This document shows, piece after piece, positions 7,359-13,245 of a stretch of DNA of 13,245 nucleotides. Position 1 is the stretch's first letter; the number at the start of each line of letters is the position of its first letter. Source of the DNA: DASQFU01 sp035632955 (GTDB taxonomy: Bacteria > Eisenbacteria > RBG-16-71-46); NCBI GenBank assembly GCA_035632955.1, contig DASQFU010000060.1, positions 1 to 13,245 on the forward strand, written 5' to 3'. The notes below the pieces were generated by a model. The model saw only the letters and a list, made by a program, of their open reading frames with translations, was not told the DNA's origin and did not search any database. The translations under genes were made by a program, and so were the position numbers.

Positions 7359-8016
7359 TCACGTCTTGATGCGATAGGGAAAGTTCCCGGCCACTTTCTT
7401 GAGGAGCGACTTCGACATCGCTTCGGCGGAGTTCGCGAGGCCACCCTTGTCGGTGTGGTCGTAACTCCAGAGCAAGGCTCCGTCCGCACCGTTGTGGATC
7501 GTCATGTTGATGTCTACCCGCTGGGTCGAACCACTGAATCCCAGGAGAAAGGTCTGCGCCATCGCCATTCCTTTGGAGGTGGGTTGGGTCTGGTGGATGG
7601 TACCCGAGACGAGGGCATCGACCTCCAACGCCTTCGCGATCTCATCCCGCGTAAACATGCTCAGGCTATCGATCGAGATGCCTGAGCGCGCGAGCAGAGC
7701 GTTGGTTCGATCCACGTCCTGGAACTGGACGGTGTATTCCCCATCCTATGCGCGCTGGAGGAATCGCGCCTGGAGCTGCCTCTGAAAATCCAACGCCTCT
7801 TCCTTCTCGGATTGCTCGATCATCTCCAGGGTCACATTCTTCGGCAGGTGCTTCTTGTCGATCGTGACCTTGAAGGGGAGCACGCCAACGGTCTTGTGAT
7901 CCTTGGTCAGTTCCGCGAACTGAGGATGGGTGTACTTCTGAGCTCCAGCGTGGGTTTCGACCGGGATGGCGCAGCTCATGAGGCAACGCAACCATTCCGT
8001 TTCTCATGCGGGCCAC
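7359..8016 (-). pseudogene. Decayed lipoprotein-like gene, in-frame TAG
   Basis: Two segments of one protein are separated by a single amber codon at 7748-7746. The first (7991-7749) ends QARFLQRA; after the TAG the frame continues DGEYTVQFQDVDRTNALL to a stop at 7359-7361. A C-to-T change of a CAG codon would explain it. The 5' end is also broken. GTG 8016 has a well-placed GGAGG and begins MARMRNGMVAL in one frame, while the lipobox-like LMSC and the mature protein (AIPVETHAGAQKYTHPQ) are in another frame, so there is an indel near 7990. The restored protein would be about 210 residues. It has a KTVGVLPFKVTI strand near its start and a C-terminal part (VDALVSGTIHQTQP, VDINMTIHNGADGALLWSY) resembling CsgG/GNA1162-like periplasmic lipoprotein folds. 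I do not recognise the exact family. GC is lower than in the neighbouring operons. Stop-codon readthrough is an alternative, but the second lesion argues against it. Confidence 0.7.
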
Positions 8017-8022
8017 GGCGGT

Positions 8023-8027
8023 CCTCC
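8023..8027 (-). promoter_or_regulatory. Ribosome binding site of the lipoprotein relic
   Basis: GGAGG on the minus strand, 6 bases before GTG 8016-8014. It marks the original start and shows that the lipobox region has gone out of frame with it. Confidence 0.55.
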
Positions 8028-8146
8028 ATGGATCGGGCTCGGATGGAGGTAGGACGTCGACCGCGGCTCAGCCAACGTCCAGGCGTTCTCTCCACGTCCC
8101 TGCCCGGAGACGGGGGACGAATGCCTTTTCGGAAATTCCCGCGTCG

Positions 8147-8215
8147 TTAATGGGCGGCGATGTGGACCTCGAGCGGGGACCGGAAACCTAGCTCTCGAAG
8201 CAGGCCGTTGTCCAT
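8147..8215 (-). other. Possible short coding relic after operon A
   Basis: Minus-strand codons from ATG 8215 to TAA 8147 read MDNGLLRELGFRSPLEVHIAAH. The ELGFRSPLEV core is loosely like the C-terminal end of some DDE transposases (the LGYRSP/LGYRTP type ending), so this may be an insertion-sequence remnant. No terminal inverted repeats or further transposase sequence were found, and 23 codons is too short for a firm call. The rest of 8017-8254 shows no gene; the sequence ggaaattcc at about 8131-8139 is a short palindrome. Confidence 0.2.
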
Positions 8216-8254
8216 CACGGAGGGCCGGCTCGCGACACCGGAAGGCCCAGGTGC

Positions 8255-9397
8255 CTACTCATACACCATCCAGAGCGGGCCCGGCAGGAGCCACGACAGG
8301 CCGTCGCGCAGCCGATCGCGCCAGTTCTCCCAGTTGTGCCCGTCCCGTGCCTCGACCCAGCGGACCTTCATCCCGGCGCCTTGCAGGAACGGCAGCAGGG
8401 ACCGGTTCTCGTAGATCAGGGGCTCGTAGGTCCCGCAGGAGATGAACACGCGTTCCGCGACCGCCGCCGGCCGGCTCCGGAAGGCGTTCACGAACGAGAC
8501 CACCGGCGCGAACATGGGGCCGCGCGGGCTCGGACCGATGTCCGTGAACGCGAACGAGCCCGAGAGCAGCAGCAACCGCCCGTAGTGGCCGGGATACCGC
8601 CACGCCGTGGACAACGACGCGACCGCGCCGAAACTGGCGCCGAGCAGGCAGCGCGCCGCCGGCTCGCCGAGCAGCGGGAACTCGTCCTCGAGCATGGGCG
8701 TCAGCTCTTCGGCGACGAACCGGGCGTGCGGCTCGTGATCTGCGTATTCGACCAGGCGTTCGCCTGGATGCAGCAACGCGACCACGGTCTCGGCCATTTC
8801 GAGCCGATGGATCAGGTTGTCGAGCACGGTCTGGATTCCGGCGTAGTTCAGAAAGTCGCCGCCGTCGTGAACGATCAGCAGCGGATAACGTCGTGTCCGG
8901 CGAAAGCGCGCCGGCAGGTAGAGCGTGACGCGCGCTTCGCGGCCGAGCGCCGGGCTCGCGAACCTCCGCTCCTCGAGCGTGCCCGGCCGCGCCTCCGGAT
9001 CGGGTCGCGTCCACTCCGGGGTCACGTAGCCGCGGCCGTGCGCGACCGAGTTGAGACCGAACGGATCGCGGCTGCGATGCGGGTTGAGCGGATCCTCCGA
9101 CAGCGTGCTCGCGCCATTGCGCATGACCTCGAACTTGTACTCGACGCGCGAGGACTCCGGCAGGTCGAGAACCGCATACCAGAGATCGGAATCGCCAAGC
9201 CGCTCGAGCGGCTGGCGGGACGGAAGCCCGAAGATCATGTGACGCAGGAACACCGCTTCCGCCTCGCCCCGGTAGACGAATGTCGCGGACGTGCCCTCGA
9301 CGAGCGGAAACTCGCGCCCGGCGAGAAAACGCTCGATCGCCTCCGGCGTCTGCGGTTCGCGCGCGAACGCGTGGATCGCGGGCTCCATCGTCTTCAT
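8255..9397 (-). CDS. Enterochelin-esterase-like hydrolase with N-terminal E-set
   Basis: This 380-residue protein is a two-domain esterase. Residues about 35-125 look like an immunoglobulin-like E-set/CBM48-type sandwich (TFVYRGEAEAVFLRHM, DLWYAVLDLPESSRVEYKFEV, then DPLNPH), as in Fes-type enterochelin esterases and glycogen-associated enzymes. Residues about 150-372 are the alpha/beta-hydrolase: LLIVHDGGDFLN at 173-184 (oxyanion loop), LLGASFGAVASL with nucleophile S255, ISCGTYEPLIYENR near the acid position, and DGHNWENW with H354. No siderophore genes are nearby, so enterochelin is an unlikely substrate; an ester on a glucan or on the product of the neighbouring ligase is an alternative. 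It is the last gene of operon A. The ATG at 9397 overlaps the upstream stop as ATGA. The upstream in-frame extension to 9751 lies inside the previous gene and is rejected. No signal peptide is visible. Confidence 0.85.
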   Translation of the reverse strand: MKTMEPAIHAFAREPQTPEAIERFLAGREFPLVEGTSATFVYRGEAEAVFLRHMIFGLPSRQPLERLGDSDLWYAVLDLPESSRVEYKFEVMRNGASTLSEDPLNPHRSRDPFGLNSVAHGRGYVTPEWTRPDPEARPGTLEERRFASPALGREARVTLYLPARFRRTRRYPLLIVHDGGDFLNYAGIQTVLDNLIHRLEMAETVVALLHPGERLVEYADHEPHARFVAEELTPMLEDEFPLLGEPAARCLLGASFGAVASLSTAWRYPGHYGRLLLLSGSFAFTDIGPSPRGPMFAPVVSFVNAFRSRPAAVAERVFISCGTYEPLIYENRSLLPFLQGAGMKVRWVEARDGHNWENWRDRLRDGLSWLLPGPLWMVYE

Positions 9398-10416
9398 CCG
9401 CGCGCCACGGTGACCGGTCCGGACGGTTGAGGCCCGGCCGGCTCCTGGACGACGTCTCCGGCGGGCGAGAGCTTGCTCGCGTGCGGCGCCGGCAGCCAGC
9501 CCCTCCCGTCCCAACGCACGCCGCTCCCCTCGTCGAGCGGCAGGCACAAGGCGGGCGCGAAGCGGCGTGCCATCAGCGCGACGCGCGGCGGATCGTCGAG
9601 CTTCAGGCGACGCCGCGCGTGCGGCAACGGCACCACGCCCAGAGCGAGCCCGAGGCCCGATTCGATCATCTCGGTGCGGCCTTCGCCGTCCGGCGGCGAA
9701 TCGTGGAACGAGACGACCCGCTCGGAAATCGCCATCGCCCCCGCCGACCACGCGACCACCGGCCGGTCTCCGACCAGCCCGGCGACGCCGAACAAGCGCA
9801 GGCGGTTCAGCAGCACCGCGACGTGGCCGCCGGCGATTGCCACGGCGGCGCAGTCCACGAACCGGGCGCGTAGCTCGGCGTGCTCGCGCGCAACGCCGTC
9901 GCGCTCGAGCGGGCGCCAGCGCGTGTCGAACTCGTGATGCGCGGCGCGCAGGTTCGCGACATGCCGGTCATCGAGGGCGCGAATCGCGGCCAGCGCGTCG
10001 TCGCGCTCGGCGTCGAGCAGCGGACCATCGCCCGGCGTGCGCGCGAGCCCGTCCCACGCCGCGACTGCGTGGCGCAGCCGGCCTGCATACAGTGATTGCA
10101 GCTCGCGCAGCCGCTCCTGGCGCTGGTGATGCGCAGTCGCGAGCTCGGGGTCGCGCGCGAACGTCCGCTCGGCGCGCAGGTAGAGCTGCAGATTGAGGCT
10201 GCGACCGCCGAGATGGTCGTGCAGCTCGTGGTCGTCCGGCTCGCGCTCCTGCCAGCCGGCGGTGACTGTGGCGACCATTGCTTCCCCGGCGACGACGCCG
10301 ATGCCAGCCAGCGCATCGCGCAACGTGGGTTGGAGACGCTGCGGCCCGAGGAGAGCGATCGGCGCGCGCGCGCCGCGTCCGGAGGGTTCCCCTGCGCGGC
10401 GCTCCGCCGCGGTCAT
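9394..10416 (-). CDS. S51/cyanophycinase-like protein with helical insert
   Basis: This 340-residue protein resembles the peptidase S51 / type 1 glutamine-amidotransferase-like fold. After a basic N-terminal tail, IALLGPQRLQPTLRDAL at 20-36 is the first strand and helix. AIAGGHVAVLLNRLRLFGV at 193-211 matches the region before the nucleophile. VVAWSAGAMAISERVV at 220-235 holds the nucleophile elbow with S224 (cyanophycinase and peptidase E have the similar SAGA/SAGS elbow). H266 in PLPHARRR may be the catalytic histidine. Residues about 70-185 are a long Ala, Arg, Leu and His-rich helical insert between the first strands and the active site, unlike peptidase E (about 230 residues). Family members cleave Asp-containing dipeptides or cyanophycin; the substrate here is unknown. 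Both ends overlap neighbouring genes as ATGA (start with ATP-grasp stop, stop with esterase start), which suggests tight coexpression. The ATG at 10416 is chosen on that basis. Confidence 0.75.
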   Translation of the reverse strand: MTAAERRAGEPSGRGARAPIALLGPQRLQPTLRDALAGIGVVAGEAMVATVTAGWQEREPDDHELHDHLGGRSLNLQLYLRAERTFARDPELATAHHQRQERLRELQSLYAGRLRHAVAAWDGLARTPGDGPLLDAERDDALAAIRALDDRHVANLRAAHHEFDTRWRPLERDGVAREHAELRARFVDCAAVAIAGGHVAVLLNRLRLFGVAGLVGDRPVVAWSAGAMAISERVVSFHDSPPDGEGRTEMIESGLGLALGVVPLPHARRRLKLDDPPRVALMARRFAPALCLPLDEGSGVRWDGRGWLPAPHASKLSPAGDVVQEPAGPQPSGPVTVARG

Positions 10417-11636
10417 CCGGCGTGGACCTTCACGACCTGTCCGACCTCGTCGAGCATGCGTCGCAGCTCGTCGTAGTCGGGGTGTCGCATGCGGACCCAC
10501 GCGTTCGCCATGTAACCCGCCTCGACCGGCTGGGTGGGCGTGCCCGGGGACGGCAGGTGGGTATCGAAAATCCACTGGCCGTAGCGGCGCTGGATGTCTT
10601 CGAGGCCCTGGTAGCCGGCGATGTGTCCGTCGCGGTCGGGACGCAGCGCGATGAGGCCCGCCGCGTAGCGCCGGCTCGGATGCTGCGAGATGTGCCCGTG
10701 CACGATCGCCATCGCCCACTCGCGATAAAGGTCGATCTCGTTACCCGCGCAGTACAGATCCCAGGTCCGCACGCCCGGCGGCCGGCAGCCGATCTCGGAG
10801 AACTTGAGACCCTTGGAGCCGAAGAACCATTCCATGTGGGTCGCGGACGTGCCGATCCCGAGCGCGCGGACGACTTGCCGCCCCAGCTCCTTCAAGTCCT
10901 GATAGCCCGGCACCGTGTCCAGACGATTGGTGGCGATGAACTGAGGCGAGATCCAGCGCTCCCTCATCGCCTCGAGCACGTTCGGGTAGTAGTGCGTGAC
11001 GAACTCGTGCGCCACCTCGCCGTGGATGGTCAACGTGTCGTAGAAGCCCTCGTGCCCGTCGACGAACTCCTCGACCGCGATCGAGGCGCCGGCGCCGAAC
11101 GGAACCGCCGCCAGCCGCCGCTCGAGCGCTCCGTCGTCGTCCACGCGATGCGTTCCGGAGGCGCCCGCGGCATCGCGCGGCTTGATAATGAGTGGGAAGC
11201 CAACCGTGCGCGCGAACGCGCGCGCCTCGTCGGCCGAGCCCGCGCCGGTGGATTGGGCGCACGGAATGCCAGCTTCACGCAACGCCTGCTTCATGGACGG
11301 CTTGTCCCGGCACAGCCACGCGGTGTGCGCCGAGGTGCCGGGAATCCCGCACGCCTCCCGCACGTGCGCCGCCGCCATGATGTGCGCCTCGACCGTCGCC
11401 TCCATCCGATCCACCCACACCTTGCTCTGGACGAAGCGCACCGCGCGCGTGAGCGCGTCTTCGTCCACCACCGAGCCGATCTGCTCGTAGTGGGTCAGCC
11501 AGTGCTTCAGCTCGTCGTCCAAGGCGTCCTTCGGTCGTTCGCCGATGCCGATCACAGTGGCGCCGACCGCGTGCAGGGCGCGCGCGAACTCCCGCTGGTT
11601 GGCGGGGAACGCGGGCTCGACCAGGATCACGTTCAC
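10413..11636 (-). CDS. ATP-grasp carboxylate-amine ligase, operon A
   Basis: This 407-residue ligase has a pre-ATP-grasp domain starting MNVILVEPAFPANQREFARAL, then the ATP-grasp fold: DKPSMKQALREAGIPCAQS at 111-129, FPLIIKPRDAAGASGTHRV at 147-165 with the nucleotide-binding K152 and glycine-rich loop, SIAVEEFVDGHE at 185-196, and metal ligands E269 (THMEWFF) and E281 (KFSEIGCRPPG). The EIGCRPPG strand and overall order resemble the L-amino-acid ligase/carnosine-synthase-like group, which makes dipeptides or other amides through an acyl phosphate. The exact substrates are unknown. The GTG at 11636 overlaps the glgA stop as GTGA and has GAGGGGG at 11650-11644, about 7-8 bases upstream. An extension to 12032 would sit inside glgA and is rejected. 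It differs from the operon B ATP-grasp in sequence, so the two probably catalyse different steps rather than being recent duplicates. Confidence 0.87.
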   Translation of the reverse strand: MNVILVEPAFPANQREFARALHAVGATVIGIGERPKDALDDELKHWLTHYEQIGSVVDEDALTRAVRFVQSKVWVDRMEATVEAHIMAAAHVREACGIPGTSAHTAWLCRDKPSMKQALREAGIPCAQSTGAGSADEARAFARTVGFPLIIKPRDAAGASGTHRVDDDGALERRLAAVPFGAGASIAVEEFVDGHEGFYDTLTIHGEVAHEFVTHYYPNVLEAMRERWISPQFIATNRLDTVPGYQDLKELGRQVVRALGIGTSATHMEWFFGSKGLKFSEIGCRPPGVRTWDLYCAGNEIDLYREWAMAIVHGHISQHPSRRYAAGLIALRPDRDGHIAGYQGLEDIQRRYGQWIFDTHLPSPGTPTQPVEAGYMANAWVRMRHPDYDELRRMLDEVGQVVKVHAG

Positions 11637-13108
11637 GAGCGTGCCCCCTCTCGTGCGACCAGGCGAGTGAACAGGTCCTCGTAGGCCGCCGCCTGATGCG
11701 GCCACGAGAAGTCGCGGGCCATGCCGTTTTGCATCAACCGCCGCCACGCCCGTCGATCGGGATACACGTCGAACGCCTGCCCGAGCGCCCACCGCAAGCC
11801 GGTCGACGTGGAATGTTCGAATACGAAGCCGGTGCCTGCACCGGTCTTCGGGTCGTAGTGCTCCACCGTGTCGGCGAGCCCGCCGGTCTTGCGCACGACC
11901 GGCACCGTGCCGTAGCGCAGGCTGTACATCTGATTGAGCCCGCACGGCTCGTACCGCGAAGGCATCACGAACATGTCGGCCCCGCCTTCGATCAAGTGCG
12001 CGAGCTCGTTGCTGAACCCGCGATAGAAGCACGCCTTACCAGGAAACGCCGCCTGCATCCCGCCGAGCAGGTTCTCGTAGCGAGATTCACCGCTGCCGAG
12101 TGCCACGAAGCGCAGGTCGCGCTCGCGCATCAGCTCTGGCAAGGCGGGATCGAGCAGCTCGATGCCCTTCTGACCGGTGAGCCTCGACACCAGCCCGACC
12201 ACCGGCGCTTCGGGCGCATCGGGCAGTCCCATGGCCGCCAGGAGCTGTCGCTTCACCATCTCCTTCCGCCACAGGCTCTTCTCGGAATAGCGGGCGGCGA
12301 GATGCGGATCGGTGCGCGGATTCCATTCCTCCGCGTCGATGCCGTTGAGGATGCCGACCAGCGAGCCGGCGCGCCTTCGCAGCAGATCGTGGAGTCCCAT
12401 GCCGTAGGCTTCGGTCTGGAGCTCGCGCGCATAGGTGGGGCTCACGGTCGTGAGCAGATCGGCATGGAGGATTCCGGTCTTGAGAAATCCGATCCGGCCG
12501 GCGCGAAGATCATCCTGATGCAGGAGATGCTCGGCTTCGCCGAGCCCGAGATCGGGCAAAACGTCCGACCCGAACACGCCCTGATAGCCCACGTTGTGCA
12601 ACGTGAGCACGCTCCGCGTGTGCTCGAACAGCCGATCCCAGCCATGGGTGCTCTTGAGATAGAGCGGGCCCAGCGCCGTCTGCCAGTCGTGGCAGTGAAA
12701 AATGTCGGGACTCCATTGCATGCGCTGGCAGCATTCGATCGCCGCCCGCGTCAGCAGGAGAAAGCGCCGGTGCTCGTCGCCGTCGCCGGTGTAGATGCCT
12801 GACCGATGGTAGAGCGATGGGCAATCGACGAGGTGAACGTCGAGCTGCGTCCGCGGCAGCGGGGTCGCGAACACCGAGTACGAGTAGCCGTGAGATCCGA
12901 GCCGGAGATTCAGGTTCTGCAGTCCCTCGACGGGACGGATCGACTCGGCGCTCCCGCGCACGCGCGGATAGAAGGGCAGGAACACCCGGACGTCGTGGCC
13001 GAGGCGGTGCAGCTCGCGCGGCAGGGCCGCCGAAACGTCGGCGAGCCCGCCCGTCTTGGCGTACGGCGCGAGCTCGGAGGTGACGAAGCAGATGCGCAGG
13101 CGGGCCAT
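11633..13108 (-). CDS. glgA: Glycogen synthase (ADP-glucose type, GT5)
   Basis: This 491-residue protein matches bacterial GlgA in length (E. coli about 477) and motifs. CFVTSELAPYAKTGGLADV at 7-25 holds the ADP-glucose-binding K18 of the KTGGL motif. Also present are HCHDWQTAL at 138-146, LTLHNVGYQG at 168-177, GILNGID at 252-258, SRLTGQKG at 308-315 (donor phosphate binding), and MPSRYEPCGLNQ at 382-393 with the catalytic-loop E387, followed by a second KTGGLADT at 407-414. It transfers glucose from ADP-glucose to a growing alpha-1,4-glucan in the cytoplasm. It leads operon A, and its stop overlaps the ATP-grasp GTG. No glgC, glgB or glgP is visible in the window, so the usual glycogen partners are elsewhere. 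The ATG at 13108 begins the conserved sequence; no strong ribosome site is seen before it, and an in-frame extension to 13201 has no family support. No clear promoter was found upstream. Confidence 0.95.
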   Translation of the reverse strand: MARLRICFVTSELAPYAKTGGLADVSAALPRELHRLGHDVRVFLPFYPRVRGSAESIRPVEGLQNLNLRLGSHGYSYSVFATPLPRTQLDVHLVDCPSLYHRSGIYTGDGDEHRRFLLLTRAAIECCQRMQWSPDIFHCHDWQTALGPLYLKSTHGWDRLFEHTRSVLTLHNVGYQGVFGSDVLPDLGLGEAEHLLHQDDLRAGRIGFLKTGILHADLLTTVSPTYARELQTEAYGMGLHDLLRRRAGSLVGILNGIDAEEWNPRTDPHLAARYSEKSLWRKEMVKRQLLAAMGLPDAPEAPVVGLVSRLTGQKGIELLDPALPELMRERDLRFVALGSGESRYENLLGGMQAAFPGKACFYRGFSNELAHLIEGGADMFVMPSRYEPCGLNQMYSLRYGTVPVVRKTGGLADTVEHYDPKTGAGTGFVFEHSTSTGLRWALGQAFDVYPDRRAWRRLMQNGMARDFSWPHQAAAYEDLFTRLVAREGARS

Positions 13109-13166
13109 GATGGAATTGATTCGAGGAGTGGGAAGCTCCGGAACGTCCCCGGCGACCGTGCGGGTC

Positions 13167-13245
13167 CTACCCGGCCACGTCCCTGACGAGGAACGCGGCA
13201 CTGTACCATTTCACGGCTTCGGCGGCCGGAACGGCGGCGCCGCGG
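13167..13245 (-). CDS. Possible 3' end of an upstream gene
   Basis: One minus-strand frame is open from the window edge to a TAG at 13169-13167. It ends AAEAVKWYSAAFLVRDVAG, which looks like an ordinary protein C-terminus. It would end 58 bases before glgA starts. Only about 25 codons are visible and other frames are also open here, so this is a weak call. The protein family is not recognised. Confidence 0.25.
   Translation of the reverse strand, partial: RGAAVPAAEAVKWYSAAFLVRDVAG

Noticed and set aside
8255..9397. Siderophore (enterochelin) esterase role
   Set aside because: The fold fits, but there are no siderophore synthesis or uptake genes in the window, so the specific function is not supported.
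10278..11684. Plus-strand open frame opposite the operon A ATP-grasp gene
   Set aside because: Same reasons: composition typical of a complement of a GC-rich gene and no family signal.
1..13245. CRISPR array, tRNA, rRNA or intact insertion sequence
   Set aside because: No regularly spaced repeats, cloverleaf-type sequence, rRNA-like stretch or transposase with terminal repeats was seen on reading both strands.

Overview
This is a GC-rich window (by eye, mid-60s percent) of bacterial chromosome, almost entirely coded on the minus strand. The HNH endonuclease relic at the left edge belongs to a family that I associate, from memory, with GC-rich uncultured lineages such as Candidatus Eisenbacteria and relatives of the old Deltaproteobacteria. 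The amidoligase and glycogen genes fit such an organism, but nothing here fixes the taxon. No rRNA, tRNA, CRISPR array or intact insertion sequence was seen.

Layout, left to right. (1) 57-1387, plus strand: an HNH endonuclease gene broken by an apparent one-base deletion near 510. It carries an internal 36-bp tandem repeat whose two units are both palindromes. (2) 1602-2081, minus: a small membrane protein with a bacterial PH-like domain, in a patch of clearly lower GC. (3) 2194-7190, minus: operon B, read from 7190 downwards: ATP-grasp ligase, short alpha/beta-hydrolase esterase, glutamate-cysteine-ligase-like enzyme (GCS2) with two C-terminal CBS domains, and an AstE/aspartoacylase-like zinc hydrolase. 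The first three genes are joined by 4-bp stop/start overlaps. The last junction is bridged by a 16-codon mini-ORF that overlaps both neighbours in the same way. A good sigma70-like promoter lies at 7265-7294. (4) 7359-8016, minus: a decayed lipoprotein-like gene with an in-frame TAG and a frameshifted signal peptide. (5) 8255-13108, minus: operon A, read from 13108 downwards: glycogen synthase glgA, a second ATP-grasp ligase, an S51/cyanophycinase-like protein with a Ser nucleophile, and a second esterase with an N-terminal beta-sandwich (E-set/CBM48-like) region. All three junctions are 4-bp overlaps. The right edge may hold the last 25 codons of one more gene.

How they may work together. 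Operons A and B have the same logic: an ATP-grasp ligase that should activate a carboxylate and join it to an amine, a serine esterase, and an amide or peptide hydrolase. Operon B adds a GCS2 ligase that should sense adenine nucleotides through its CBS pair. Operon A adds ADP-glucose-dependent glucan synthesis. The simplest reading is a two-part pathway that makes and trims an amide-linked small molecule or peptide-like conjugate, tied to energy and glycogen status. The substrates cannot be read from the sequence. The pairing of glgA with an amidoligase, an S51-like hydrolase and a sugar-binding-like esterase is the part most worth following up.

Gaps: 1399-1601, 2082-2193 and 13109-13166 show no convincing gene or terminator. 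7191-7358 holds the operon B promoter and a palindrome. 8017-8254 holds only a possible short coding relic.
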